Origin: Microbacterium sp. Leaf288
Lineage (GTDB): Bacteria > Actinomycetota > Actinomycetes > Actinomycetales > Microbacteriaceae
Length of the DNA stretch: 64,000 bases
Assembly: GCF_001422925.1 (NCBI RefSeq)
Contig: NZ_LMNI01000011.1
Coordinates: 320,515-384,514, forward strand
Direction of reading: 5' to 3'
Shown: positions 16,867-24,773 of the stretch, in pieces
Numbering within the stretch: position 1 is the stretch's first letter
Layout of the letters: the number at the start of each line of letters is the position of its first letter
The notes under the pieces: generated by a model
What the model was told of the DNA's origin: nothing
Databases searched by the model: none
What the model saw: only the letters and a program-made list of their open reading frames with translations
Position numbers and translations under genes: made by a program

Positions 16867-17852
16867 GGTCGTGCCTTCCAGGGGCGTGTCACGTCGAGGC
16901 CGACCGCGTCGGCGGCCTCGCGCAGACGGTGGGGTGCAGCATCCGTGTTCTCGGCCATCGCCGCGATCGCGGCGACCTGGGCCGTTCGCAGCTGACCGAA
17001 GCTGGTGCCGTCGGCGGGATCCTCCGACATCCCGATGCCCCGGGCGATGCGTCGCGTCGTGGGCGGGATCGCGGCATCGACGTGCGGCGCGATGTCGACG
17101 GCCTGCCGACGAAGCGACGCAGCCACCCGCGCCCGGACGACCCGAGGCGTGTAGACGACGAGCGCATCGGGCCGTCCGTACCCGGCGGGAGTGGGCAGGC
17201 ACTTGAGCGAGAAGGCGCTCCCGGCGTCTGCGAACGCGCCCATCAGCGCAGGCAGCAGGGCCGCCGAGTCCTCCGGAGAGCGGGAGTGCGTGTACCAGCG
17301 GTCGAGGGGGCCGTCGGGGACGCCCTCACCGGAATGCGCCCACCACCATCCCGACTCGCGGTCCCATCCCGACGACCCTCGGGTGATCGTCACCAGGTCG
17401 CCCGGGGCGGGGCGGCAGCCGGGCCGCGAGGACGAGACGATGCGGTCCGTCGCGATGCGGAGGTGGCCCGGCGGGGCGGAGGAGGGAGGCCGGGATGCCA
17501 CGACCGTGACCGTCCCATCGCCCACGGCGAGCACGATCCACGCCTCGGACGTGCCCGCCGCCCGGCGTCGCATCGCCTCGAGCAGGCCGACGCGGGGGAA
17601 CGCGGGAGGGGCGACGAGGGCGCGCTCCGGTGGTGTGATCGCATCGCCGGACTCGGCGGTCCACCAGTTCGCATACAGCCACTCCGCGAGGGGGTTCTCG
17701 ATCTCGACCCCGGTCGGAGCGCTCCCGCGCAGTTCGCGTGCGTCGTCCGAGGCCTCGACGAGCGCGAGCGCCCGGCTCAGTGCGCGCAGTGTCGCCTCGG
17801 CGGCGCGCTCGCCGCGGGCGACCGCCGCCTCGGCTGCGGCTCGGGAACTCAT
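16863..17852 (-). CDS. HopA1-family protein (class V lanthipeptide lyase-like)
   Basis: 329 residues. The region WYTHSRSPEDSAALLPAL followed by AFSLKCLPTPAGYGRPDALV matches the HopA1 effector domain. In Actinobacteria, HopA1-domain proteins such as LxmY pair with APH-type kinases in class V lanthipeptide and thioviridamide-type pathways, where they are thought to eliminate phosphate from phospho-Ser/Thr. I choose the ATG at 17852, which overlaps the kinase stop as ATGA; an upstream ATG at 17864 would add four residues. It sits between the kinase and the LanC cyclase, consistent with a phosphorylation-elimination-cyclisation order. The elimination role here is inferred from family and context. 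Confidence 0.8.
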   Translation of the reverse strand: MSSRAAAEAAVARGERAAEATLRALSRALALVEASDDARELRGSAPTGVEIENPLAEWLYANWWTAESGDAITPPERALVAPPAFPRVGLLEAMRRRAAGTSEAWIVLAVGDGTVTVVASRPPSSAPPGHLRIATDRIVSSSRPGCRPAPGDLVTITRGSSGWDRESGWWWAHSGEGVPDGPLDRWYTHSRSPEDSAALLPALMGAFADAGSAFSLKCLPTPAGYGRPDALVVYTPRVVRARVAASLRRQAVDIAPHVDAAIPPTTRRIARGIGMSEDPADGTSFGQLRTAQVAAIAAMAENTDAAPHRLREAADAVGLDVTRPWKARP

Positions 17853-18904
17853 CGTGCGAGGCATGAGCGCAGCTCCTCCGTCAGTGTGGTCAGGTGATCC
17901 TGGTGTCCGATCGCGAGGCCCGCGAGCCCGTGGGACTGCTCCTCGTCGCCGTGCTCGCTCCGCTCGGCGACCTCGAGGGCGAACTGCGCGAGGCGCAGCA
18001 CCGCGGCCAGCGCGACGCGCTCCGCGAAGAGTCCTGTGGCGCGCGACGAGATCCGCGCGGCTTCGCCGTAACCGCGCACGAGCTCACGGCCCGTCGACGA
18101 CAGCCCGGCCGCCTCCGACCTGCCGCGCAGCAGATGCTCGGCGACGAGGCATCCGAGATCCCAAGCCGGATCGCCTGCCCCCGCGAGCTCCCAGTCGACG
18201 ATGACGGGGGAGGGGCCGGGTGCGACGGCCACGTTGTCCCACTTGAGGTCGTGGTGCACGAGAGCGCGCCCTGCGGGCGTGCGCAGACGCGCGGCTGCGG
18301 CCATCAGGGCCGGCTGCGCGCGAAGGAAGCCGATGAGGTCGCGCGTGGCCGCGGCGAGGCCGAGCGCGTCGCCGCGCTCGCCCGCGCGCAGCACGTGGAG
18401 CACGAGCGGCGGGCGCGCCGGCGGCAACGGCAGCCCGGCGGTGGCGCGGTGCACGGCGCCCACGCGGGCACCGAGGAGACGGAAGAAGGCATCCTCGTCG
18501 CCGATCGTGCCGGAGACGAGGGCGAGCGACGCCGGGTGCCCCGCCCCGAGGTCCTCCACGACGAGGATGCCGTGCTCCTCGTCGACGGCCGCGGGCGACG
18601 GGATCGCGTCCTGTAGGGGGAGGCACCAGCGCGCCATGCGCTGCACGAACAGCTCCGCGCCGAGTCCTTCCTGGGCGGAGTCGGTCGATCCGTCGGTGGG
18701 CGGCGTGAACGCGCCGGACTTGACGACCACGCGGCGGCCGTCCGGCAGGTGCACGGCCCACACCCCGTGGGCGCGGGAGAGGTCGACGGGCTCGGCGCGC
18801 AACAGCTCGGTGGGACCCAGCAGCCCCACCGCGCGCAGAGCGGTGACGGACGGATGCGGGGTGGTGCCCGCATCCGTCCGCACCATGGTCGCGTCGGCGA
18901 TCAC
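17849..18904 (-). CDS. aminoglycoside-phosphotransferase (APH)-fold kinase
   Basis: 351 residues. Kinase motifs are seen: a beta-strand Lys in RRVVVKSGAF (Lys62), the Brenner motif VHHDLKWDNVAV (Asp219, Asn224) and the metal-binding VDWELAGAGDP (Asp237). GTG at 18904 overlaps the protease stop as GTGA; the next ATG is at 18886. In class V lanthipeptide systems, APH-fold proteins such as LxmK phosphorylate Ser/Thr of the precursor. Here it is coupled to a HopA1-family protein and a LanC cyclase, which supports the same role. A resistance role is less likely in this operon. Confidence 0.85.
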   Translation of the reverse strand: MIADATMVRTDAGTTPHPSVTALRAVGLLGPTELLRAEPVDLSRAHGVWAVHLPDGRRVVVKSGAFTPPTDGSTDSAQEGLGAELFVQRMARWCLPLQDAIPSPAAVDEEHGILVVEDLGAGHPASLALVSGTIGDEDAFFRLLGARVGAVHRATAGLPLPPARPPLVLHVLRAGERGDALGLAAATRDLIGFLRAQPALMAAAARLRTPAGRALVHHDLKWDNVAVAPGPSPVIVDWELAGAGDPAWDLGCLVAEHLLRGRSEAAGLSSTGRELVRGYGEAARISSRATGLFAERVALAAVLRLAQFALEVAERSEHGDEEQSHGLAGLAIGHQDHLTTLTEELRSCLAR

Positions 18905-20661
18905 TCGTCGAACAGCCCCTCGCCGTAGGCGTCGCCGCCGCCGGACTGGAGCTCCTCGATCGCCGCGGCATAGCCGGCGGCGAAGCCGGCCTCGTAGTCG
19001 CCCTGCTCGACGCCGAACGGGTCGGCGCCGCCGGGCTGGGGCCCGGGTCCCGGGCCCGTCACGGTCGTCGGGACCTTGGTCACCGTCGTCGTCACGGGGC
19101 ACGCGATGTGGATCGACTTGATCTTCTTGCACTGCAGCGGAAGGACGGTCTTGATCGTCCCGCACTCCGGGAGGGTGATCGTCCTGGGTACGCAGGCCAC
19201 CACCGGAGTGCGCAGCTTGACGGTGATCGTCGGCTTGAGGACGATCGGCCCTCGCGCCTTCAGCACCGCCGCACTGGCGTCGAGCAGCCCCCAGCCGTAC
19301 CTGTCGTTCGGCACGGGATCGCTCGCGACGTCGCGCAGCGGCTTCGCCGTCGAGCGGAGGATGTCGCCGATCTCGGTCGCCGTCAGGCTCGGCTTGACCG
19401 CCTTCACGAGTGCCGCGACACCCGCCACGTGCGGCGAGGCCATCGACGTGCCGGCCATCGTGGCGAGGCCGCCGGCGAGGTACGTCGACAGGATGCCGAC
19501 GCCCGGCGCCGAGATGTCGATGTGCGGTCCGGTCTGCGAGAACGCCGCGCGCGACTCGTTCGACTGGATCGCGGCGACCGCGATCACGTCCGGGTAGGCC
19601 GCGGGGAAGCTCGGCGAAGAGCTGCCGTCGTTGCCCATCGCGGCCACGACGACCACGCCCTTGCTCACCGCGTACGCCACCGCGCTCGCCTCGACCGAGG
19701 TCGAGGACGGGCTGCCGAGGCTCATGTTGATGACGTGGGCGCCGTTGTCGGCCGCGTACCGGATGGCCGCGGCGACGTCGGCCGACGAGCCCGTGCCGCT
19801 CACGCGACCGTCGCTGATGCGCACCACGCGGGTGAGCGCCTTGATCGGCATGATCCGTGTCTGCCACCCGACGCCCGCGACGCCGACGGCGTTGTTGGAC
19901 ACGGCGGCGATGGTGCCCGCGACGTGCGTGCCATGGCCGACCTCGTCCTCGGGGATCGCGTCGCGCCCCGCGAAGTCGCCCTCGAAGCGCCACCCCGGGT
20001 TCGGCGTGGGGTTCGGACCCAGATCGACCATGTCGAACCCCGGGACCAGCAGCGGCGCCAGCTCGGGGTGGTCGAGGTCGACGCCCGAGTCGATGACCGC
20101 CACGACGACGCTCGCGGATCCCTTCGTGACGTCCCACGCGTCCGGGGCGTTGATCTTGGTCAGCCCCCACTGCGCCCCGAACTGCGGGTCGTCAGGGATG
20201 ACGCTGGCCTCCCGCCACCGGTTCGGCTCGGCGACCTCGACCTCGTCGAGGGCGTCGAGCTCAGCCGCCGCCTTGTCGGGGGCGACCTTCGCGTCGATGC
20301 GGACGCGGAACGAGCGACCGAGGATCGATTCCTCGGGCTCGGGCACGCCGTCCAGGGCCATCACGGAGCGCGCAATGCCCTGCGAGGGCGGGGCGAGCCG
20401 GGTGATGTCGTAGGCACCGAGGCGTGCGAGCACGGCGTCGACGCCCGACACCCCCAGCGAATCGGCCATCGAGACGCCGCGGCCGCCGGGGTGGATGGGC
20501 ACGGATGCCGTCATCGCATCGGCGGCGTCGGCTTTGAGCGTGACGATGACCTCGCCGGGAATGACGTCGTCGCCGTCGATGTAGAGCGGAGCGGAGGCAC
20601 CCAGTTCCGCCCGAGGAGCGGACGTGCGCTTTCGCGACGAGCCGCCGGATGTTGCAGCCAT
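18901..20661 (-). CDS. subtilisin-like (S8) protease with Thr/Cys-rich tail
   Basis: 586 residues. Residues 30-150 look like a propeptide-type domain (IPGEVIVTLKADA). The S8 catalytic domain (about 155-470) has the triad Asp191 (VIDSGVD), His243 (HGTHVAGT) and Ser406 (GTSMASPHV), with oxyanion Asn344. The tail (471-540) is rich in Thr and holds the only four Cys of the protein (490, 500, 511, 521); it ends in a Gly/Pro linker and an acidic Gly/Ala-rich helix-like segment (545-586). No signal peptide is visible at the N-terminus. It heads an operon with an APH-type kinase, a HopA1-family protein and a LanC cyclase, joined by 4-base overlaps. An RBS GAGGAGAG precedes the ATG. The tail may be the substrate of those enzymes (inference). 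Confidence 0.9.
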   Translation of the reverse strand: MAATSGGSSRKRTSAPRAELGASAPLYIDGDDVIPGEVIVTLKADAADAMTASVPIHPGGRGVSMADSLGVSGVDAVLARLGAYDITRLAPPSQGIARSVMALDGVPEPEESILGRSFRVRIDAKVAPDKAAAELDALDEVEVAEPNRWREASVIPDDPQFGAQWGLTKINAPDAWDVTKGSASVVVAVIDSGVDLDHPELAPLLVPGFDMVDLGPNPTPNPGWRFEGDFAGRDAIPEDEVGHGTHVAGTIAAVSNNAVGVAGVGWQTRIMPIKALTRVVRISDGRVSGTGSSADVAAAIRYAADNGAHVINMSLGSPSSTSVEASAVAYAVSKGVVVVAAMGNDGSSSPSFPAAYPDVIAVAAIQSNESRAAFSQTGPHIDISAPGVGILSTYLAGGLATMAGTSMASPHVAGVAALVKAVKPSLTATEIGDILRSTAKPLRDVASDPVPNDRYGWGLLDASAAVLKARGPIVLKPTITVKLRTPVVACVPRTITLPECGTIKTVLPLQCKKIKSIHIACPVTTTVTKVPTTVTGPGPGPQPGGADPFGVEQGDYEAGFAAGYAAAIEELQSGGGDAYGEGLFDE

Positions 20662-20753
20662 TTTCGGACTTCTCTCCTCAAGGGCCGCGAGGTTGCGGCC
20701 ACCGTGGAGGAGGGATGGCGGGAAGAGACTGATACAGCCCTACACTGAGGCGG

Positions 20754-21392
20754 GTGCCGACCCCGATGCACCTCTCAGGTCACCCGGATTCCGACCGCCC
20801 CGAGCCCGGAGCCCCGCTCCAGTTCCGCTGGCGCAAGTGGGACGGCGGCCCGCACTGGGTCAACGACTGCATCTACCTCGGCAGGGACCGGTGGGGCGAC
20901 TGGGTCGGTCAGCCCTCCGGCTGGCGCAACGTCCGTCCGGGGCTCGAGTTCCTCGCCGACGGACCCAACGTCACCCTCATCCCGCCGAGCGGCGACTACG
21001 CGATGACGGTCCACGGGGCGCCGCGGCGCGTGCGCATCTACATCGACGTCGCGTGGGACATCCGCTGGGAGGGCCACGAACCCCGCGGCATCGACATGGA
21101 CCTCGACGTCGTGAAGGCGATCGACGGGCGCGGGCTGTTCATCGACGACCGTGACGAGTGGGATGAGCACCGCGTCGCGTACGGCTATCCGCTCGACCTC
21201 GTCGACAGGCTCGAGGCGCTCGCCGTGGACCTCGAGCGCCGCGTCGCGGCGGCGGAGGCGCCGTTCGATGACGCGACGCCCGATGCGTGGCTCGCCCGGC
21301 TCGCGTCCTACGACGCCGTCGCGCCGCCCCCACCCGTCTCCTTCGCAGCCGCGGGCGACGGCGGCCCCGGCACAGACGGCACCGCCGCCTAG
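20754..21392 (+). CDS. DUF402 family protein
   Basis: 212 residues. The DUF402 core spans about 15-180: QFRWRKWDGGPHWVNDCIYLG, WVGQPSGWRNVRPG, VYIDVAWDIRWEG-type strands and GIDMDLDVVKAIDGRGLFIDDRDEWDEH. DUF402 proteins are nucleoside-diphosphate phosphatases or related barrels; the specificity of this one is not known. GTG at 20754 lies 7 bases after TACACT (20741-20746), so translation is probably leaderless. It is divergent from the protease operon, and its TAG stop forms the start of the menG -10 hexamer. Confidence 0.8.
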   Translation: MPTPMHLSGHPDSDRPEPGAPLQFRWRKWDGGPHWVNDCIYLGRDRWGDWVGQPSGWRNVRPGLEFLADGPNVTLIPPSGDYAMTVHGAPRRVRIYIDVAWDIRWEGHEPRGIDMDLDVVKAIDGRGLFIDDRDEWDEHRVAYGYPLDLVDRLEALAVDLERRVAAAEAPFDDATPDAWLARLASYDAVAPPPPVSFAAAGDGGPGTDGTAA

Positions 21393-21402
21393 ACTCGAAG
21401 CC

Positions 21403-22137
21403 GTGGCATCCCACCCCTCCGATCCCGAGCCGAACCGCGCCGACCTCCACAAGGACCCGACGCGCGTGAGCGGCATGTTCGACCAGGTCGCGGCCGGCTA
21501 CGACCGCACCAACACCGTGCTGAGCATGGGCAACGACCGGTTCTGGCGCGCCGCGACGACGCGCGCGGTGAACCCGCGCGCCGGGCAGCGCATCCTCGAC
21601 CTCGCCGCGGGCACGGGCGCCTCGAGCGTCGCCCTCGCGGGCCGGGGCGCCACGGTGGTCGCGGCGGACTTCTCGCCCGGCATGATCGCCGAGGGGCGAC
21701 GCCGGCACAGCGGCATCCGGAATCTCTCCTTCGTGCAGGCCGACGCGACCGACCTGCCCTTCGGCGACGACGAGTTCGACGCGGTCACGATGTCGTTCGG
21801 GCTGCGCAACGTGAACGAGCCGAAGAAGGCGCTGAGCGAGCTGCTGCGTGTCACGAAGCCCGGCGGGCGCCTCGTCGTCTGCGAGTTCTCGCACCCGCCG
21901 TCGAAGGCGTTCAACGGCCTGTATCGCTTCTACAACGACCGTGTGCTGCCGGTCGTCGCGAAGTCCGTCAGCTCGAACGCCGAGGCCTACGACTACCTGA
22001 ACGAGTCGATCCGCGACTGGCCCGACCAGCGCACGCTGTCGGCGTGGATCCGCCAGGCCGGCTGGACCGACGTGGCGCACCGCAACCTCTCGATGGGCAT
22101 CGTCGCGCTGCACCGCGCCACGAAACCCCAGGCCTAG
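21403..22137 (+). CDS. menG: demethylmenaquinone methyltransferase
   Basis: 244 residues, UbiE/MenG family SAM-dependent methyltransferase doing the last methylation in menaquinone synthesis. MFDQVAAGYDRTNTVLSMGNDRFWR at the N-terminus, motif I ILDLAAGTGASSVAL, motif DFSPGMIAEGRRR, FDAVTMSFGLRNVNEPKKAL and KPGGRLVVCEFSHP are diagnostic. GTG at 21403 follows TAGACT (21390-21395) by 7 bases; upstream in-frame sequence belongs to the DUF402 gene. The polyprenyl synthase gene follows after 55 bases. Confidence 0.93.
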   Translation: MASHPSDPEPNRADLHKDPTRVSGMFDQVAAGYDRTNTVLSMGNDRFWRAATTRAVNPRAGQRILDLAAGTGASSVALAGRGATVVAADFSPGMIAEGRRRHSGIRNLSFVQADATDLPFGDDEFDAVTMSFGLRNVNEPKKALSELLRVTKPGGRLVVCEFSHPPSKAFNGLYRFYNDRVLPVVAKSVSSNAEAYDYLNESIRDWPDQRTLSAWIRQAGWTDVAHRNLSMGIVALHRATKPQA

Positions 22138-22192
22138 CAGCGGTCGCCGCTCGGCGGACCGCGACGAAACGCGCCCCCGGTAGGCTGGGCGT

Positions 22193-23248
22193 GTGACACC
22201 GACAGCGCCGGGCTCGCATATCGCGGGCAAGCTGGGCCTCACCGACCGCATCTTTGCGGGCGCGCGATCGCGCGGCCTGCTCAAGACCGTCGAGGCGGGG
22301 CTCAAGCGCGTCGACAGCGCCCTCGAGCGCGAGCTGCGCGTGGCCGACACCCTCGCCGACGCGACCAGCCGGTACCTCTACGACGCCGGCGGCAAGCGCA
22401 TCCGTCCCATGCTGTCGCTGTTGACCGCTCAGCTCGGCGACGGCGCCACCGACGAGGTGATCGACGCCGCGACCGCTCTGGAGATGACGCATCTCGGATC
22501 CCTCTACCACGACGACGTGATGGACGCCGCCGACAAGCGTCGCGGCGTCCCCAGTGCGCACGCCGTGTGGGGCAACAACATCGCGATCCTCACGGGAGAC
22601 CTGCTGTTCTCCCGCGCGAGCCAGATCATGGCGCGTCACGGCGAGGACGCCATCCGGCTGCAGGCCGACACGTTCGAGCGGCTCGTGCTCGGGCAGATGC
22701 ACGAGACGGTCGGGCCGTCCGACGAGGACGACCGCGTCGCGTTCTACCTCCAGGTGCTTTCCGACAAGACGGGTTCGCTCATCGCGGCGGCCGCGCAGTC
22801 GGGCATCGTGTTCTCCAACGGGCCCAAGCAGTTCGAGCAGCCGATGGTGACGTTCGGCGAGAAGGCCGGCGTCGCGTTCCAGCTGCTCGACGACGTCATC
22901 GACCTCTCGGCCGACCCCGACGAGACCGGCAAGGTGCCCGGCACCGACCTGCGGGCCGGCGTGCCGACCATGCCGTACCTCGTGCTCGGGCAGCGGACCG
23001 ATGCCGCCTCCGTCGACCTGCGGGACCGCATCGACGAGGGCGTGGCGCGCATCGCCGACGGCGCCGACCCCGCGATCCTCGACGAGCCGCTCGCGCAGCT
23101 GCGCGACCACGAGGCCACCCAGGCGACCCTCGACCTCGCCAACGCGTGGTCGACCGAGGCGATCGAGGCGCTCGCGCCGCTGCCCGACGGCGCGGTGCGG
23201 GAGGCCCTCACCCGGTTCGCCCAGGCCGTCGCCGACCGCTCCAGTTAG
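22193..23248 (+). CDS. long-chain (E)-polyprenyl diphosphate synthase
   Basis: 351 residues, all-alpha isoprenyl synthase. Both Asp-rich motifs are intact: first LYHDDVMDAADKRRG near residues 106-119 and second QLLDDVIDLSADPDETGK. GKRIRPML marks the IPP site. The residues before the first motif are small (THLGS), permitting a long product such as octa- to decaprenyl diphosphate for MenA; the exact length is not predictable here. GTG start 6 bases after TAGGCT (22181-22186). It adjoins menG, supporting a menaquinone side-chain role (HepT/IspB-like). Confidence 0.92.
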   Translation: MTPTAPGSHIAGKLGLTDRIFAGARSRGLLKTVEAGLKRVDSALERELRVADTLADATSRYLYDAGGKRIRPMLSLLTAQLGDGATDEVIDAATALEMTHLGSLYHDDVMDAADKRRGVPSAHAVWGNNIAILTGDLLFSRASQIMARHGEDAIRLQADTFERLVLGQMHETVGPSDEDDRVAFYLQVLSDKTGSLIAAAAQSGIVFSNGPKQFEQPMVTFGEKAGVAFQLLDDVIDLSADPDETGKVPGTDLRAGVPTMPYLVLGQRTDAASVDLRDRIDEGVARIADGADPAILDEPLAQLRDHEATQATLDLANAWSTEAIEALAPLPDGAVREALTRFAQAVADRSS

Positions 23249-23275
23249 ACGTACCCGCGTTTCGTCTCGCGCAGA

Positions 23276-23323
23276 CCCGGGTCGAGCGAGCGAAGCGAGT
23301 CGACATCTCGCTCAACGACCGGG
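23276..23323. repeat. imperfect palindrome, GGTCGTTGAGCGAG family
   Basis: Arms 23276-23290 and 23307-23323 form an imperfect hairpin whose right arm read on the minus strand is CCCGGTCGTTGAGCGAG. A related half-element is at 24729-24757, so the fpr-like gene between them is flanked by the same repeat type. The upstream GTTTCGTCTCGCGCAG (23260-23275) looks like a further degenerate part. Confidence 0.55.
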
Positions 23324-23357
23324 GGACGCGACGAGCCGACCTCCCGAAAGGACCACC

Positions 23358-24740
23358 ATGACCAAGCTCCGACTGGCGATCGTCGGCGCAGGACCGGCGG
23401 GCATCTACGCCGCCGACATCCTGCTGAAGGCCGAGCGCAAGTTCGACGTGTCGATCGACCTGTTCGAGCAGCTGCCCGCACCGTACGGGCTGGTCCGCTA
23501 CGGCGTCGCCCCCGACCACCCCCGCATCAAGGGCATCATCACGGCCCTGCGCGAGGTGCTCGACCGCGGCGACATCCGCCTCTTCGGCAACGTGCGCTTC
23601 GGCGAGGACATCACCCTCGACGACCTCAAGCACCACTACAACGCGGTCATCTTCGCCACCGGCGCGATCCGCGACACCGACCTCGAGATCCCCGGCATCG
23701 ACGCCGTCGGGTCGTACGGTGCCGCCGACTTCGTGAGCTGGTTCGACGGGCACCCGGATGTGCCGCGCGAGTGGCCGCTGGAGGCAGCATCCGTCGCCGT
23801 CATCGGCAACGGCAACGTCGCACTCGATGTGTCGCGCATGCTGGCCAAGCACGCGCAAGACCTGCTGCCGACCGAGATCCCCGACAACGTCCACGAGGGC
23901 CTCGTCGCCTCGAACGTGACCGACGTGCACGTGTTCGGCCGTCGCGGTCCGGCGAACGTGAGGTTCACCCCGCTGGAGCTCCGCGAGCTCGGCGAGCTGC
24001 GCGACGTCGACATGGTCGTCTACGACGAGGACTTCGACTACGACGACGCGGCCCGCGCCGCCATCGCCAGCAACAAGCAGGTCATGGTCATCGACCGTGT
24101 GCTGCAGTCCTGGCGCAAGCGCGACTCGGTCAACAACGCCGGCGGCACGGCGTCGCGCCGCCTTCACCTGCACTTCTACGCCAAGCCGATCGAAGTGAAG
24201 ACGGATGCCGAGGGCCGCGTGTCCGCCCTTGTCTACGAGCGCACGCGTCCCGACGGGGAAGGCGGCGTCGTCGGCACCGGCGAGCTGCGCGAGGTGCCGA
24301 TCCAGGCCCTCTACCGCGCCGTCGGGTACTTCGGATCGCCCCTGCCGGGCGTGCCGTTCGACAAGCGCCACGGCGTCATCCCGAACCGCGAGGGCCAGGT
24401 GCTGAGCAAGGACTCGAACCAGCGCGTCAACGGCGTGTACGCCACCGGATGGATCAAGCGCGGCCCGGTCGGCCTCATCGGCCACACCAAGTCCGACGCG
24501 ATGGAGACCGTCCGTCACCTCATCAACGACCAGGGCACCTGGTGGCAGCCTGCCGACCCGTCGGAGGCGGCCATCCCGGCGCTCCTCGCCGAGCGCGGTG
24601 TGGCCTGGACCGACCTCGACGGCTGGCACCGCCTCGACGAGCACGAGATGGCCCTCGGCGCACCCCACGAGCGGGCGCGCATCAAGGTCGTGCCCCGCGA
24701 CGAGATGGTGACGATCTCCCGCGCCGCCCCCGGTCGTTGA
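23358..24740 (+). CDS. ferredoxin/adrenodoxin-type NADP+ reductase
   Basis: 460 residues, FprA/adrenodoxin-reductase family, FAD- and NADPH-binding. FAD site RLAIVGAGPAGIYAADILLK at residue 4, then EQLPAPYGLVRYGVAPDHPRIK, NADP-binding VAVIGNGNVALDVSRML, GRRGPANVRFTPLELREL and the C-terminal GVYATGWIKRGPVGLIGHTKSDAMET, all typical. It passes electrons between NADPH and ferredoxin. The ATG at 23358 has AAAGGA 7-12 bases upstream. Its stop codon lies inside the repeat at 24729-24757. Confidence 0.93.
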   Translation: MTKLRLAIVGAGPAGIYAADILLKAERKFDVSIDLFEQLPAPYGLVRYGVAPDHPRIKGIITALREVLDRGDIRLFGNVRFGEDITLDDLKHHYNAVIFATGAIRDTDLEIPGIDAVGSYGAADFVSWFDGHPDVPREWPLEAASVAVIGNGNVALDVSRMLAKHAQDLLPTEIPDNVHEGLVASNVTDVHVFGRRGPANVRFTPLELRELGELRDVDMVVYDEDFDYDDAARAAIASNKQVMVIDRVLQSWRKRDSVNNAGGTASRRLHLHFYAKPIEVKTDAEGRVSALVYERTRPDGEGGVVGTGELREVPIQALYRAVGYFGSPLPGVPFDKRHGVIPNREGQVLSKDSNQRVNGVYATGWIKRGPVGLIGHTKSDAMETVRHLINDQGTWWQPADPSEAAIPALLAERGVAWTDLDGWHRLDEHEMALGAPHERARIKVVPRDEMVTISRAAPGR

Positions 24741-24757
24741 GCTTGTCGGAACGCCGC
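24729..24757. repeat. half-copy of the GGTCGTTGAGC repeat
   Basis: CCCGGTCGTTGAGCTTGTC at the 3' end of the reductase gene matches the arm at 23307-23323 over its first part. The TGA of GTTGAGC (24738-24740) is the stop codon of the reductase, so the repeat determines where the protein ends. Confidence 0.5.
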
Positions 24758-24773
24758 CCCTAGGCTGAGGGGC

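Noticed and set aside
17849..18904. Aminoglycoside resistance kinase
   Set aside because: The APH fold is shared, but 4-base coupling to a HopA1-type and a LanC gene makes a modification role more likely.
20662..20753. Search for a lanthipeptide precursor upstream of the protease
   Set aside because: The 92-base gap holds only an RBS, a small GGCCGC hairpin and the divergent DUF402 promoter; no Cys/Ser/Thr-rich short frame.
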